NCBI GenBank assembly: GCA_900314745.1
Contig: OMWK01000008.1
Location: forward strand, 1-64,000
DNA from: an uncultured Eubacteriales bacterium
Lineage (GTDB): Bacteria; Bacillota; Clostridia; Saccharofermentanales; Saccharofermentanaceae
Reading direction: 5' to 3'
DNA: 64,000 nt
Part shown: positions 17,283 to 24,725 of the stretch, piece after piece
How the letters are laid out: every line of letters begins with the position of its first letter
Numbering within the stretch: the first letter of the stretch is position 1
Notes under the pieces: model-generated
Seen by the model: only the letters and a program-made list of their open reading frames with translations
Told to the model about the DNA's origin: nothing
Databases searched by the model: none
Translations under genes and position numbers: made by a program

Positions 17283-17903
17283 ATGAACGAGCTTGTGAAT
17301 ATAAGTCAGGAACTGATGGCGATATCGAACGACGCCCTGCTCTACTGCAAGGATAAATTCGATGCAGAACGTTTCCGTGAGGTAAGGAAGATAGCCGCGA
17401 GGATACTCGAGCTCTCGGCTGAGAATATAACGGCGGATGACGCGCTGAAGCTTTTCGAGGAGAACGAGGGGTACCAGACGCCTAAGATGGACACGCGTGC
17501 CGCGATCTTCAACGAGAAGGACGAGATCCTGCTTGTCAGGGATTACGACGGCAAGTGGGCGCTGCCGGGAGGCTGGTGTGAGTACAACAGCACCATAATG
17601 GAGAACACGGTGAAGGAAGCGCGCGAGGAAGCGGGCATCGAGGTGGAACCCGTGAAGCTCGTCGCAGCCCACAGCAACAGACATCACAACAACCCCAATT
17701 CGTATTTTTACATCACGAGATTCTTCGTGCTGTGCAGGTATAAATCGGGCGAATTCATAAGCAATGACGAGACATCGGAGGCAAGGTATTTCAGTGTCGA
17801 TGAGCTGCCTAAGGACATCAATGATCACAAGAGCAGCCCTGCTCAGATAAGGCTCTGTCTTGAGGCACTGCATGCTGATGACTGGTGTCCCGACATCGAT
17901 TAG
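17283..17903 (+). CDS. Nudix hydrolase with Nudix_N domain
   Basis: The 206 residues hold an N-terminal helical domain (residues about 1-62, Nudix_N type) and a Nudix fold. The Nudix box is GGWCEYNSTIMENTVKEAREEAGI: the metal-binding EExxEE-type core is intact, but the usual first Glu of the box is Ser. Relatives hydrolyse ADP-ribose or other nucleoside diphosphate derivatives in the cytoplasm. The start has AGAGGA six bases upstream. It stands between a hairpin and the promoter of the Crh-like gene. Confidence 0.85.
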   Translation: MNELVNISQELMAISNDALLYCKDKFDAERFREVRKIAARILELSAENITADDALKLFEENEGYQTPKMDTRAAIFNEKDEILLVRDYDGKWALPGGWCEYNSTIMENTVKEAREEAGIEVEPVKLVAAHSNRHHNNPNSYFYITRFFVLCRYKSGEFISNDETSEARYFSVDELPKDINDHKSSPAQIRLCLEALHADDWCPDID

Positions 17904-17990
17904 CGATTGTGAAAATAAACAAATACAAAAAGACAACGGGGGGCTTTTAGGTTATATAGCCGAATTTGTTTTTGAACCCTCAATACTTTG

Positions 17991-18019
17991 TTGACTTGAT
18001 TACTTCTTCAAAGTACACT
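17991..18019 (+). promoter_or_regulatory. Promoter of the Crh-like gene
   Basis: TTGACT (17991-17996) and TACACT (18014-18019) are separated by 17 bases. The predicted start near 18026 puts the 18-base motif AAAGAAATGGAGTATAAA at the very 5' end of the mRNA. Confidence 0.72.
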
Positions 18020-18027
18020 TTCCACGG

Positions 18028-18045
18028 AAAGAAATGGAGTATAAA
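18028..18045 (+). repeat. 18-base motif copy 1 (5'UTR of the Crh-like gene)
   Basis: AAAGAAATGGAGTATAAA occurs here and, identical, at 39138-39155. In the second place it lies in the minus-strand 3'UTR of the HD-domain gene, so the two RNAs would be perfectly complementary. It ends seven bases before the ribosome binding site. Confidence 0.7.
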
Positions 18046-18062
18046 TCCAAAGAGAGGGCATT

Positions 18063-18326
18063 ATGACGGAAGATAAAGTCGTTTTCAATTGCGGTGCTGC
18101 AGACCTTCAGATGAAGGCGGTAGCGATGCTCGTTCAGAAGGCATCAGATTTCAGAAGCACAGTCTACATCGTCAAGAATGGTCACAGAGCAAATGCCAAG
18201 AGCCTTCTCGGTGTCATGTCACTCGGTATCGACAACGGATCCGAGGTAACCGTCACAGCTGACGGAACAGATTCAAACGAAGCAGTAAGTTCTTTGATAG
18301 AATATCTTAAGGACCCGAAGGTATGA
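18063..18326 (+). CDS. HPr-like protein of the Crh type
   Basis: An 87-residue HPr fold. The regulatory serine region is conserved (NAKSLLGVMSLG, Ser47), but the phosphotransfer site GxHARPA is replaced by ADLQMKA: Gln16 stands where HPr has His15, and the following Arg-Pro is Lys-Ala. It cannot carry phosphate for sugar uptake. Bacillus Crh also has Gln at this place and works only in carbon catabolite repression through Ser phosphorylation by HPrK and binding to CcpA. That role is inferred here; neither hprK nor ccpA is in the window. uvrC follows by 15 bases, so they may be co-transcribed. Confidence 0.8.
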   Translation: MTEDKVVFNCGAADLQMKAVAMLVQKASDFRSTVYIVKNGHRANAKSLLGVMSLGIDNGSEVTVTADGTDSNEAVSSLIEYLKDPKV

Positions 18327-18341
18327 GAAGTTGAAAGGTGC

Positions 18342-20225
18342 ATGAGCAACAATAAGTTCGACGCAAGGCTGGATACAGTACCTTTAAGTCCCGGAGTATA
18401 CCTGATGAAGGATGCTTCGGGAACTGTTATTTATGTGGGAAAAGCGAAGAAGCTCCGGAACCGCTTGAGGTCTTATTTCGGCGGCGGTCACATCGCACAT
18501 CCCAAGGTCGCGGCCATGGTGTCGCATGTGGCGGATTTTGAATATGTTGTCGTCGGAACTGAAGCCGAGGCTCTCCTTCTGGAGGCGAATCTCATCAAGC
18601 GCCATATGCCCCAGTACAACATCCTCCTCCGTGACGATAAGTCCTACCCCTACGCATGCATAACTTTGAACGAGGAATACCCGCGCGTCTTCAAGGCTTT
18701 CCGCCCCGATGAGAAAGCAAGGAAGGCGGGAGCGCGTTACTTCGGTCCCTACATGAACGGTGACCTTTACAACACGATGAAGACGATAGAGGAGATATTC
18801 CCTCTCAAGCGCTGCCGCAAGGTGTTCCCGAGGGACATCGGCAAGGACAGACCCTGTCTTAACTATCACATCGGCAAGTGCATGGCGCCCTGCAGCGGCA
18901 ATGTCTCGGCAGAAGAATACAGGAAGATGATCTTCGACATAGTGGCTTTCTTCGAGGGCCGCTACGACGGCATCAAGAAGACGCTGACAGAGCAGATGGA
19001 GGAGGCTTCCGGAAACCTGGATTTTGAGCGGGCCGCCGTGCTCCGCGACAGGCTTGCGGCTCTTAACGGCATAACAGAAGGACAGCGCGTGTTCCAGAAG
19101 ATAGAGCGCGATGTCGATGCGGTGGGCATCTATTCACAGGCGGGAGAGACATGCGTAAGGAAACTCGAGCTTCGTTCGGGACGCATCGTCGGCTCTTCGA
19201 CATATTTCATGAAGGGCGATCTCGGGTCCGTGACCGAGATACTGACGGGATTCATCACGCAGTATTACCCGGGATGCGGCAATATTCCGCCGATGGTACT
19301 GATACCGCAGACGGACGAGAAGGAAGACGCGGATCTTCTCGGGGAGTTCCTCTCGGCTGAAGCCGGACGCAAGGTCAGGGTCTACACACCCGAGAGGGGC
19401 GAGATGAGCGATCTTCTCAAGATGGCTTCACTGAATGCGCAGGAGATGATGGTAAGAAGGATACTAAGGGGAGGCGGTGCGGATGCGGATCCGTCCCTTG
19501 GCTTGCGCCTCATCGAAAGGCTCATGTCCCTGCCCGAGAACAGCTTAAGAAGAGCGGAGTCCTACGATATAAGCAACCTCGGCAACGATGACATATGTTC
19601 CGGCATGGTCGTGTTTAAGGATGGAAGACCTGACAGGCAGTCCTACAGACTTTTTAAGATGAAGACGGTCGAGACTCAGGATGACTTCGCTTCGATGAGG
19701 GAGACGCTGACAAGAAGGTTTGCCCACGATGAGAAAGACGGATTCGAGTATCCGGACCTGATCCTTGTGGACGGCGGCAAGGGACAGCTCTCCGCGGTTG
19801 CATCGGTAGTCCGCTCGTTGGATCTTAACCGCGACATCAAACTCGCAGGTATGGTCAAGAATAACAAGCACAGAACGGCAGGACTTCTTCTTGAGGACGG
19901 GACACTCTACATGCTTGATAAGCCGGAACCTTCTGATGATGAGGTCGTACTTTTAAGATTTCTCTCAGCCGTGCAGAATGAGGTTCACCGTTATGCGATA
20001 ACATATCAGAAGAAGCTCATGAAGAAGAGAAACATCCGCTATAAACTCGAGAACATCACGGGTATCGGTCCTTCGAAGAGGAAGATACTTCTGTCTGAAT
20101 TAGGCTCGATAAAGGCGGTCGAGGATTCTGATATCGAGACGCTCTCCGCGATCAAGGGAATAAGTGCGAAGGATGCGAAGATGATATACGAATACTTTCA
20201 CGGAAGGGAGGATGAGCAGGCATGA
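18342..20225 (+). CDS. uvrC: Excinuclease ABC subunit C
   Basis: UvrC makes both incisions around DNA lesions in nucleotide excision repair with UvrA and UvrB. The 627 residues show the GIY-YIG nuclease (PGVYLMKDASGTVIYVGKAKKLRNRL), the UvrB-binding UVR motif near residue 220 (NLDFERAAVLRDRL), the RNase H-like second nuclease domain (DDFASMRETLTRRF, ILVDGGKGQL) and a C-terminal helix-hairpin-helix pair (ITGIGPSKRKILLSELGS). uvrA and uvrB are not in the window. It overlaps the next gene by four bases. Confidence 0.97.
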   Translation: MSNNKFDARLDTVPLSPGVYLMKDASGTVIYVGKAKKLRNRLRSYFGGGHIAHPKVAAMVSHVADFEYVVVGTEAEALLLEANLIKRHMPQYNILLRDDKSYPYACITLNEEYPRVFKAFRPDEKARKAGARYFGPYMNGDLYNTMKTIEEIFPLKRCRKVFPRDIGKDRPCLNYHIGKCMAPCSGNVSAEEYRKMIFDIVAFFEGRYDGIKKTLTEQMEEASGNLDFERAAVLRDRLAALNGITEGQRVFQKIERDVDAVGIYSQAGETCVRKLELRSGRIVGSSTYFMKGDLGSVTEILTGFITQYYPGCGNIPPMVLIPQTDEKEDADLLGEFLSAEAGRKVRVYTPERGEMSDLLKMASLNAQEMMVRRILRGGGADADPSLGLRLIERLMSLPENSLRRAESYDISNLGNDDICSGMVVFKDGRPDRQSYRLFKMKTVETQDDFASMRETLTRRFAHDEKDGFEYPDLILVDGGKGQLSAVASVVRSLDLNRDIKLAGMVKNNKHRTAGLLLEDGTLYMLDKPEPSDDEVVLLRFLSAVQNEVHRYAITYQKKLMKKRNIRYKLENITGIGPSKRKILLSELGSIKAVEDSDIETLSAIKGISAKDAKMIYEYFHGREDEQA

Positions 20226-20935
20226 GTATTTATGCCATGGCAGATCTTCATCTTGCCCTGGATAATCCGGACAAGACGATGGAGGTGTTCGGGGATGCGT
20301 GGAAGGACTATATGTCCAGGATAAAGGAGAATGCATCGGTTATATCTGATGATGATCTCTTTCTTCTTCCGGGGGACTTATCCTGGGCGACATACTTAAG
20401 TGAAGCCGATAAGGATTTCTCATTCATCAATTCCCTTCCGGGGAAAAAACTTGTCATAAGGGGCAACCACGACTACTGGTGGTCCACAGGTGCCAAGATG
20501 AGGAAGGAGCTTGAACAGAAGGGCTTTGACACCATCACCATTCTTAAAAACGAGGCATATGTCACGGATGAGGCCGTGATTACCGGAACGCGTGGATGGA
20601 AGAGACTTGAAGATGACGGAATAACCGCTGAGGACATCAAGATCCATAACCGCGAACTCGAGAGAATGAAGATCTGCATAAAGGGGCTTTCCGAGGCGGA
20701 TCCCGAACATAAGCTTCCGCATATCATGATGATTCACTTCCCTCCCTGCGGCAAGGGCGGAGCCCCGACCGATTATTCGGAGCTCATCGAAGGAAGCGGC
20801 ATGGTCGACATATGTCTTTACGGCCACCTTCACGGGCGTGCCCATGCGCAGATTTTCGAAGGTGAAAAGAACGGCACAAAATATTTTTGTGTGGCCGCGG
20901 ACTACCTAAAATACAGGCCTTTCCGGGTTTTGTGA
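20222..20935 (+). CDS. Calcineurin-like metallophosphoesterase
   Basis: A cytoplasmic phosphoesterase of 237 residues. All metal-binding motifs are visible in order: ADLHLAL, LPGDLSW, RGNHDYWW, MIHFPPC and YGHLHGRAH. The family includes nucleases and nucleotide or phosphoprotein phosphatases; the substrate is unknown. The ATGA overlap with uvrC suggests translational coupling and possibly a role in nucleic-acid metabolism, but this is inference. Confidence 0.88.
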   Translation: MSIYAMADLHLALDNPDKTMEVFGDAWKDYMSRIKENASVISDDDLFLLPGDLSWATYLSEADKDFSFINSLPGKKLVIRGNHDYWWSTGAKMRKELEQKGFDTITILKNEAYVTDEAVITGTRGWKRLEDDGITAEDIKIHNRELERMKICIKGLSEADPEHKLPHIMMIHFPPCGKGGAPTDYSELIEGSGMVDICLYGHLHGRAHAQIFEGEKNGTKYFCVAADYLKYRPFRVL

Positions 20936-20946
20936 ACATATTTTTG

Positions 20947-20975
20947 TTGCGGGAATTGCTCATATAATATATAAT
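20947..20975 (+). promoter_or_regulatory. Promoter before yicC
   Basis: TTGCGG (20947-20952) and TATAAT (20970-20975) are 17 bases apart; a second TATAAT at 20963 overlaps. The predicted start near 20982 lies just upstream of a long hairpin. Confidence 0.6.
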
Positions 20976-20991
20976 AAACAGACGGGAGAAC

Positions 20992-21033
20992 GAGCCTGTA
21001 CGACGAAGTATATGCTTCGTTGCAGGCTCTTTT
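20992..21033 (+). terminator. Long hairpin with T run before yicC
   Basis: GAGCCTG pairs with CAGGCTC and CGACGAAG with CTTCGTTG (one G-T wobble, two unpaired bases), followed by TTTT. It may end the uvrC-phosphoesterase transcript. It may also act in the yicC leader, because a promoter lies just upstream. Confidence 0.7.
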
Positions 21034-21059
21034 CATCTTTTGAATCTTTGGAGGCATTT

Positions 21060-21947
21060 ATGGCGCACAGTATGACAGGCTTCGGAAGAGGTGAGAAGGT
21101 CTTCGGCACAAGAAGATATTCTGTCGAGATCAAATCGGTTAACAGCCGTTTCTGTGATATCAACATAAGGATGCCCAAGTTATTCAATTTTGCTGATGCG
21201 AATCTTCGTAAGCTCATTTCCGATATTCTCGTAAGAGGTAAGGTCGATGTGTTCATAAGCTACGAGGATGATTCCGAGAGTTCTTCCGAAGTTGTTGTTA
21301 ACCAGGGTCTTGTTAAGGCCTACTCTGATGCAATCTCCGAGATCGCTTCCATAACCGGCAGGGCTGATGATGCGAATGCCACAAGGCTCGCAGCTTTCCC
21401 TGACGTTCTTACAACAAGACAGAAGGAAATCGATGAGGAGAGCATCTATGCCGAACTCGAGGAGACCATGAAGGTTGCTCTGGACGGAATTCAGGAGATG
21501 AGAAATGTCGAGGGTGCCAATCTGATATCCGACATCATCGACAAGATCAACTCACTCGAGAAGATCAAGGACGAGATCGCTGACCGTGCACCTGAGGTTA
21601 TCGAGGAATACAGAGTCAGACTCTCTGACAGGATCGACGAGCTCCTCGCTGATAACAACAAGGCTTTCTACGATGAAGCGAGGATCACGGCTGAGGTTGC
21701 GGTCTTCGCAGATAAGTGCGCCATCGACGAGGAGCTTAAGAGACTTACGAGTCACTTCTCGCAGGGCAAGAGGATCCTCGCAGTTGACGATTCCGTCGGC
21801 AAGAAGATGGATTTCCTTATCCAGGAGATCAACCGCGAGACCAATACCATCGGTTCCAAGGCTAATGACCTTGAGATAACCAACAGGGTTCTCCTCATGA
21901 AGAATGTCATCGAGGAGATGAGAGAGCAGATTCAGAATCTGGTCTGA
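21060..21947 (+). CDS. yicC: YicC family endoribonuclease
   Basis: A 295-residue protein starting MAHSMTGFGRGE and ending with the family's C-terminal domain (LIQEINRETNTIGSKANDLE). YicC proteins are endoribonucleases linked to RNA decay and stationary-phase survival. GGAGG sits six bases before the ATG at 21060; an upstream in-frame start lies inside the leader. It heads the usual Firmicutes cluster yicC-remA-gmk-rpoZ with short spacers. Confidence 0.93.
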   Translation: MAHSMTGFGRGEKVFGTRRYSVEIKSVNSRFCDINIRMPKLFNFADANLRKLISDILVRGKVDVFISYEDDSESSSEVVVNQGLVKAYSDAISEIASITGRADDANATRLAAFPDVLTTRQKEIDEESIYAELEETMKVALDGIQEMRNVEGANLISDIIDKINSLEKIKDEIADRAPEVIEEYRVRLSDRIDELLADNNKAFYDEARITAEVAVFADKCAIDEELKRLTSHFSQGKRILAVDDSVGKKMDFLIQEINRETNTIGSKANDLEITNRVLLMKNVIEEMREQIQNLV

Positions 21948-21962
21948 CGGGAAGGCTGAAGA

Positions 21963-22196
21963 ATGCGTTTTGCTGATATCGGAAGCGGTAACATAGCAGC
22001 ATCTTCAAGAGTGCTTGCAGTGGCATCTGCTGATTCGGCTCCTATCAGGAGGATGATGCAGGAGGCAAGGGACAGGGCAATGCTCGTTGACTGCTGTGCA
22101 GGCAAGAAGTGCAGAAGTGTCCTCATAATGGACAGTGATCATATTGTGACTAGCGCTCTTGAAGTGACGGTTGTAAGAAAAAATCTGGAGGAATAA
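21963..22196 (+). CDS. remA: RemA-like extracellular matrix regulator (DUF370)
   Basis: A 77-residue protein of the DUF370 family (RFADIGSGNIAASSRVLAVA, APIRRMMQEARDR, VLIMDSDHIVTSAL). In Bacillus, RemA is a DNA-binding activator of matrix operons, and its place between yicC and gmk is conserved in Firmicutes. The spacer to gmk is two bases. Confidence 0.92.
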   Translation: MRFADIGSGNIAASSRVLAVASADSAPIRRMMQEARDRAMLVDCCAGKKCRSVLIMDSDHIVTSALEVTVVRKNLEE

Positions 22197-22198
22197 AT

Positions 22199-22825
22199 AT
22201 GGGCAAAGGCTTATTGATCTCAGTATCAGGTCCTTCCGGAACAGGCAAGGGTTCCGTCCTTGCGAAGGTTAAGGAGAAGGATCCCAACTTCGGAACTTCG
22301 ATCTCTGTTACTACAAGAGAACCCAGAGAGAACGAGAAGGACGGCGTGGACTATTACTTCAAGTCCAAGGACGAGTTTATGAAGATGTACGAAGAGGGAG
22401 AAATCCTCGAGTACGATGAGTTCGTCGGCAACTATTACGGCACTCCCACTGTTGCTTTGCAGGAGATGAGTGAAGAGGGTACGGATGTTCTTCTCGATCT
22501 TACTATAGCCGGCAGCATGGCTCTTAAGGAGAACTTCGAGCAGTCCGTTACGATCTTCCTGCTGGCTCCCTCATATGAGGAGCTCGAGAAGAGGCTCCGC
22601 GGAAGAGGCACGGACACGGATGAGGCCATCAATGCCAGACTCGAGATGGCAAGACAGGAGACTAACTTTGTCGGTCACTTCGACTATGTGGTCATTAACG
22701 ATGACATAGAAGCTGCGGCGGACAAGATACTCGCCATCATTGCGGCTGAGAAGTGCAGATGCGCACGCAATGTGGAAATGATTGAAGATGTTATTAAAGT
22801 AAATAAAGAAATGGAAGGTAATTGA
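22199..22825 (+). CDS. gmk: Guanylate kinase
   Basis: Converts GMP to GDP with ATP in the cytoplasm. The P-loop is SGPSGTGKGSVL, followed by the GMP-binding SVTTREPRENEKDGVDYYF and the lid Arg region RLRGRGTDTDEAI. It has 208 residues, normal for the family. CTGGAGG lies before the ATG. As a (p)ppGpp-sensitive enzyme it is a likely link to the alarmone synthetase at 28834, which is inference. Confidence 0.97.
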   Translation: MGKGLLISVSGPSGTGKGSVLAKVKEKDPNFGTSISVTTREPRENEKDGVDYYFKSKDEFMKMYEEGEILEYDEFVGNYYGTPTVALQEMSEEGTDVLLDLTIAGSMALKENFEQSVTIFLLAPSYEELEKRLRGRGTDTDEAINARLEMARQETNFVGHFDYVVINDDIEAAADKILAIIAAEKCRCARNVEMIEDVIKVNKEMEGN

Positions 22826-22829
22826 AGAA

Positions 22830-23240
22830 ATGTTGACAGATCCCACACTTGAAGAATTGTTACCCAAGGCAAGCTGTGCCTATGAGCTCGCTGTTCTCGT
22901 AAGCAAGAGAGCAAGCCAGATCGTTGAAGGCGCTCAGCCGATGATCCCCGATCAGGCAGATAATGCCGTTTCCCTTGCCTGCAAGGAGATCCTTGAGGGT
23001 AAGGTAGTAGGCGTTAAGGGCAATCTTCCCAAGGATTCCTATGTAGTGCCCATCACAAGAGAGGCAAGACTTGCAATCGAGGCTGAGAAGAAGGCTAAGG
23101 AGCAGAAGGAGATGTTCAGAAGAGACGCTCAGGCTGCTGACATGATCTATTCCGAGCAGGTTCAGGCTGAAGCCTCACAGGCAACTGAAGAAACTTCCGC
23201 AGAAGAGAGCGAAGAAGCTCTCGAGACTGTTGAAGAGTAA
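22830..23240 (+). CDS. rpoZ: DNA-directed RNA polymerase omega subunit
   Basis: The first 65 residues match omega (ELLPKASCAYELAVLVSKRASQIVEG, DNAVSLACKEILEGKV). The protein is longer than usual (136 residues), with an Ala/Glu-rich acidic tail from about residue 85. Omega helps assemble RNA polymerase. It lies four bases after gmk, the standard location. Confidence 0.93.
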   Translation: MLTDPTLEELLPKASCAYELAVLVSKRASQIVEGAQPMIPDQADNAVSLACKEILEGKVVGVKGNLPKDSYVVPITREARLAIEAEKKAKEQKEMFRRDAQAADMIYSEQVQAEASQATEETSAEESEEALETVEE

Positions 23241-23252
23241 GGAGAGCGGCAG

Positions 23253-24668
23253 ATGTCTAATTCAGAGAAGATGGACAAGATCGTATCTCTTGCCAAGACC
23301 AGAGGTTTTGTATTCCCGGGTTCCGACATTTATGGCGGACTTGCAAATTCATGGGATTACGGCCCGCTCGGTGTTCAGCTCAAGAATAACGTTAAGGCTG
23401 CATGGTGGAAGAAGTTCGTTCAGGAGAGCCCTTATAACGTAGGTCTCGATGCAGCTATCATCATGAACCCCAGAACATGGGAGGCATCCGGTCACGTAGG
23501 CGGATTCTCCGATCCTTTGATCGACTGCAAGCAGTGCAAGGCAAGACAGCGTGCAGACAACCTCGTTGAGGACTGGAACAAGGAGAACGGCGTAACTGAT
23601 GTTTCCGTTGAGGGTATGGAGCCTGATGATCTCGTGGCTTATATCAGAGAGAAGAACATTCCCTGTCCCGTATGCGGCGGACATAACTTCACGGACATAA
23701 GGAAGTTTAACCTCATGTTCAAGACATTCGTCGGTGTTACTGAGGATTCTTCAAGTGAGGTTTACTTAAGACCTGAGACAGCTCAGGGCATCTTCGTTAA
23801 CTTCGGCAATGTTCAGAGAGCATCCAGGAAGAAGATCCCCTTCGGTATCTGCCAGATCGGTAAGTCATTCCGTAACGAGATCACTCCCGGTAACTTCATC
23901 TTCCGTACACGTGAGTTCGAGCAGATGGAGCTCGAGTTCTTCTGCGAGCCCGGAACGGACCTCGAGTGGTTCGACTACTGGAAGAGCTTCTGCAAGAACT
24001 GGCTGACATCTCTCGGCATCAAGGAGGAGGAGCTCCGTACAAGAGATCACTCCAAGGAAGAGCTCGCTTTCTATTCAAGAGCTACAACGGACTTCGAGTT
24101 CGCATTCCCGTTCACTGACTGGGGCGAGCTCTGGGGTATTGCAGACCGTACGGATTACGATCTTAAGCAGCACATGGAATTCAGTAAGCAGGATCTCCGT
24201 TACTTCGATCCCGTGAAGAACGAGAAGTACATTCCATATGTTATCGAGCCTTCGCTCGGTGCTGACCGTGTTACTCTCGCATTCCTGTGTTCCGCTTATG
24301 AAGAGGAGCAGCTTGAGGGCGGCGATGTAAGAAATGTAATGCATTTCCATCCTTTCCTCGCTCCCATCAAGGTCGGTATCCTTCCTCTGTCTGCGAAGCT
24401 TACGGATAAGGTTATGCCTTTGTTCGAGCAGCTTTCCAAGAAGTACATGTGCGAGCTCGATGACCGTCAGAGCATCGGCAAGCGCTACAGAAGGCAGGAC
24501 GAGATCGGTACACCGTACTGCGTTGTATACGATTTTGATTCCGAGAACGACAATTGTGTTACCATTAGAGAGAGAGATTCTATGAAGAATCTCGAGTACG
24601 AACCCGGCAACATAAGATTCCCTATCGACAAGGTAGCTGAATTCTTTGAAGGCAAGTTCGATTTTTGA
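23253..24668 (+). CDS. glyQS: Glycyl-tRNA synthetase, dimeric type
   Basis: A class II synthetase of 471 residues that charges tRNA-Gly. Motifs include [24 protein letters not shown], the [11 protein letters not shown] strand, [10 protein letters not shown] and the class II motif 3 region [13 protein letters not shown]. The C-terminal anticodon-binding domain starts near residue 370. This is the single-chain alpha2 form, not the alpha2beta2 form. It follows rpoZ by 12 bases with AAGGAGAG upstream, so it is probably the last gene of the yicC operon. Confidence 0.96.
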   Translation: MSNSEKMDKIVSLAKTRGFVFPGSDIYGGLANSWDYGPLGVQLKNNVKAAWWKKFVQESPYNVGLDAAIIMNPRTWEASGHVGGFSDPLIDCKQCKARQRADNLVEDWNKENGVTDVSVEGMEPDDLVAYIREKNIPCPVCGGHNFTDIRKFNLMFKTFVGVTEDSSSEVYLRPETAQGIFVNFGNVQRASRKKIPFGICQIGKSFRNEITPGNFIFRTREFEQMELEFFCEPGTDLEWFDYWKSFCKNWLTSLGIKEEELRTRDHSKEELAFYSRATTDFEFAFPFTDWGELWGIADRTDYDLKQHMEFSKQDLRYFDPVKNEKYIPYVIEPSLGADRVTLAFLCSAYEEEQLEGGDVRNVMHFHPFLAPIKVGILPLSAKLTDKVMPLFEQLSKKYMCELDDRQSIGKRYRRQDEIGTPYCVVYDFDSENDNCVTIRERDSMKNLEYEPGNIRFPIDKVAEFFEGKFDF

Positions 24669-24725
24669 TTTCAATAAGCCTTGAGCTTGGAAATAAACAA
24701 CATATTTAGAAAGGCGGGCTAATAA

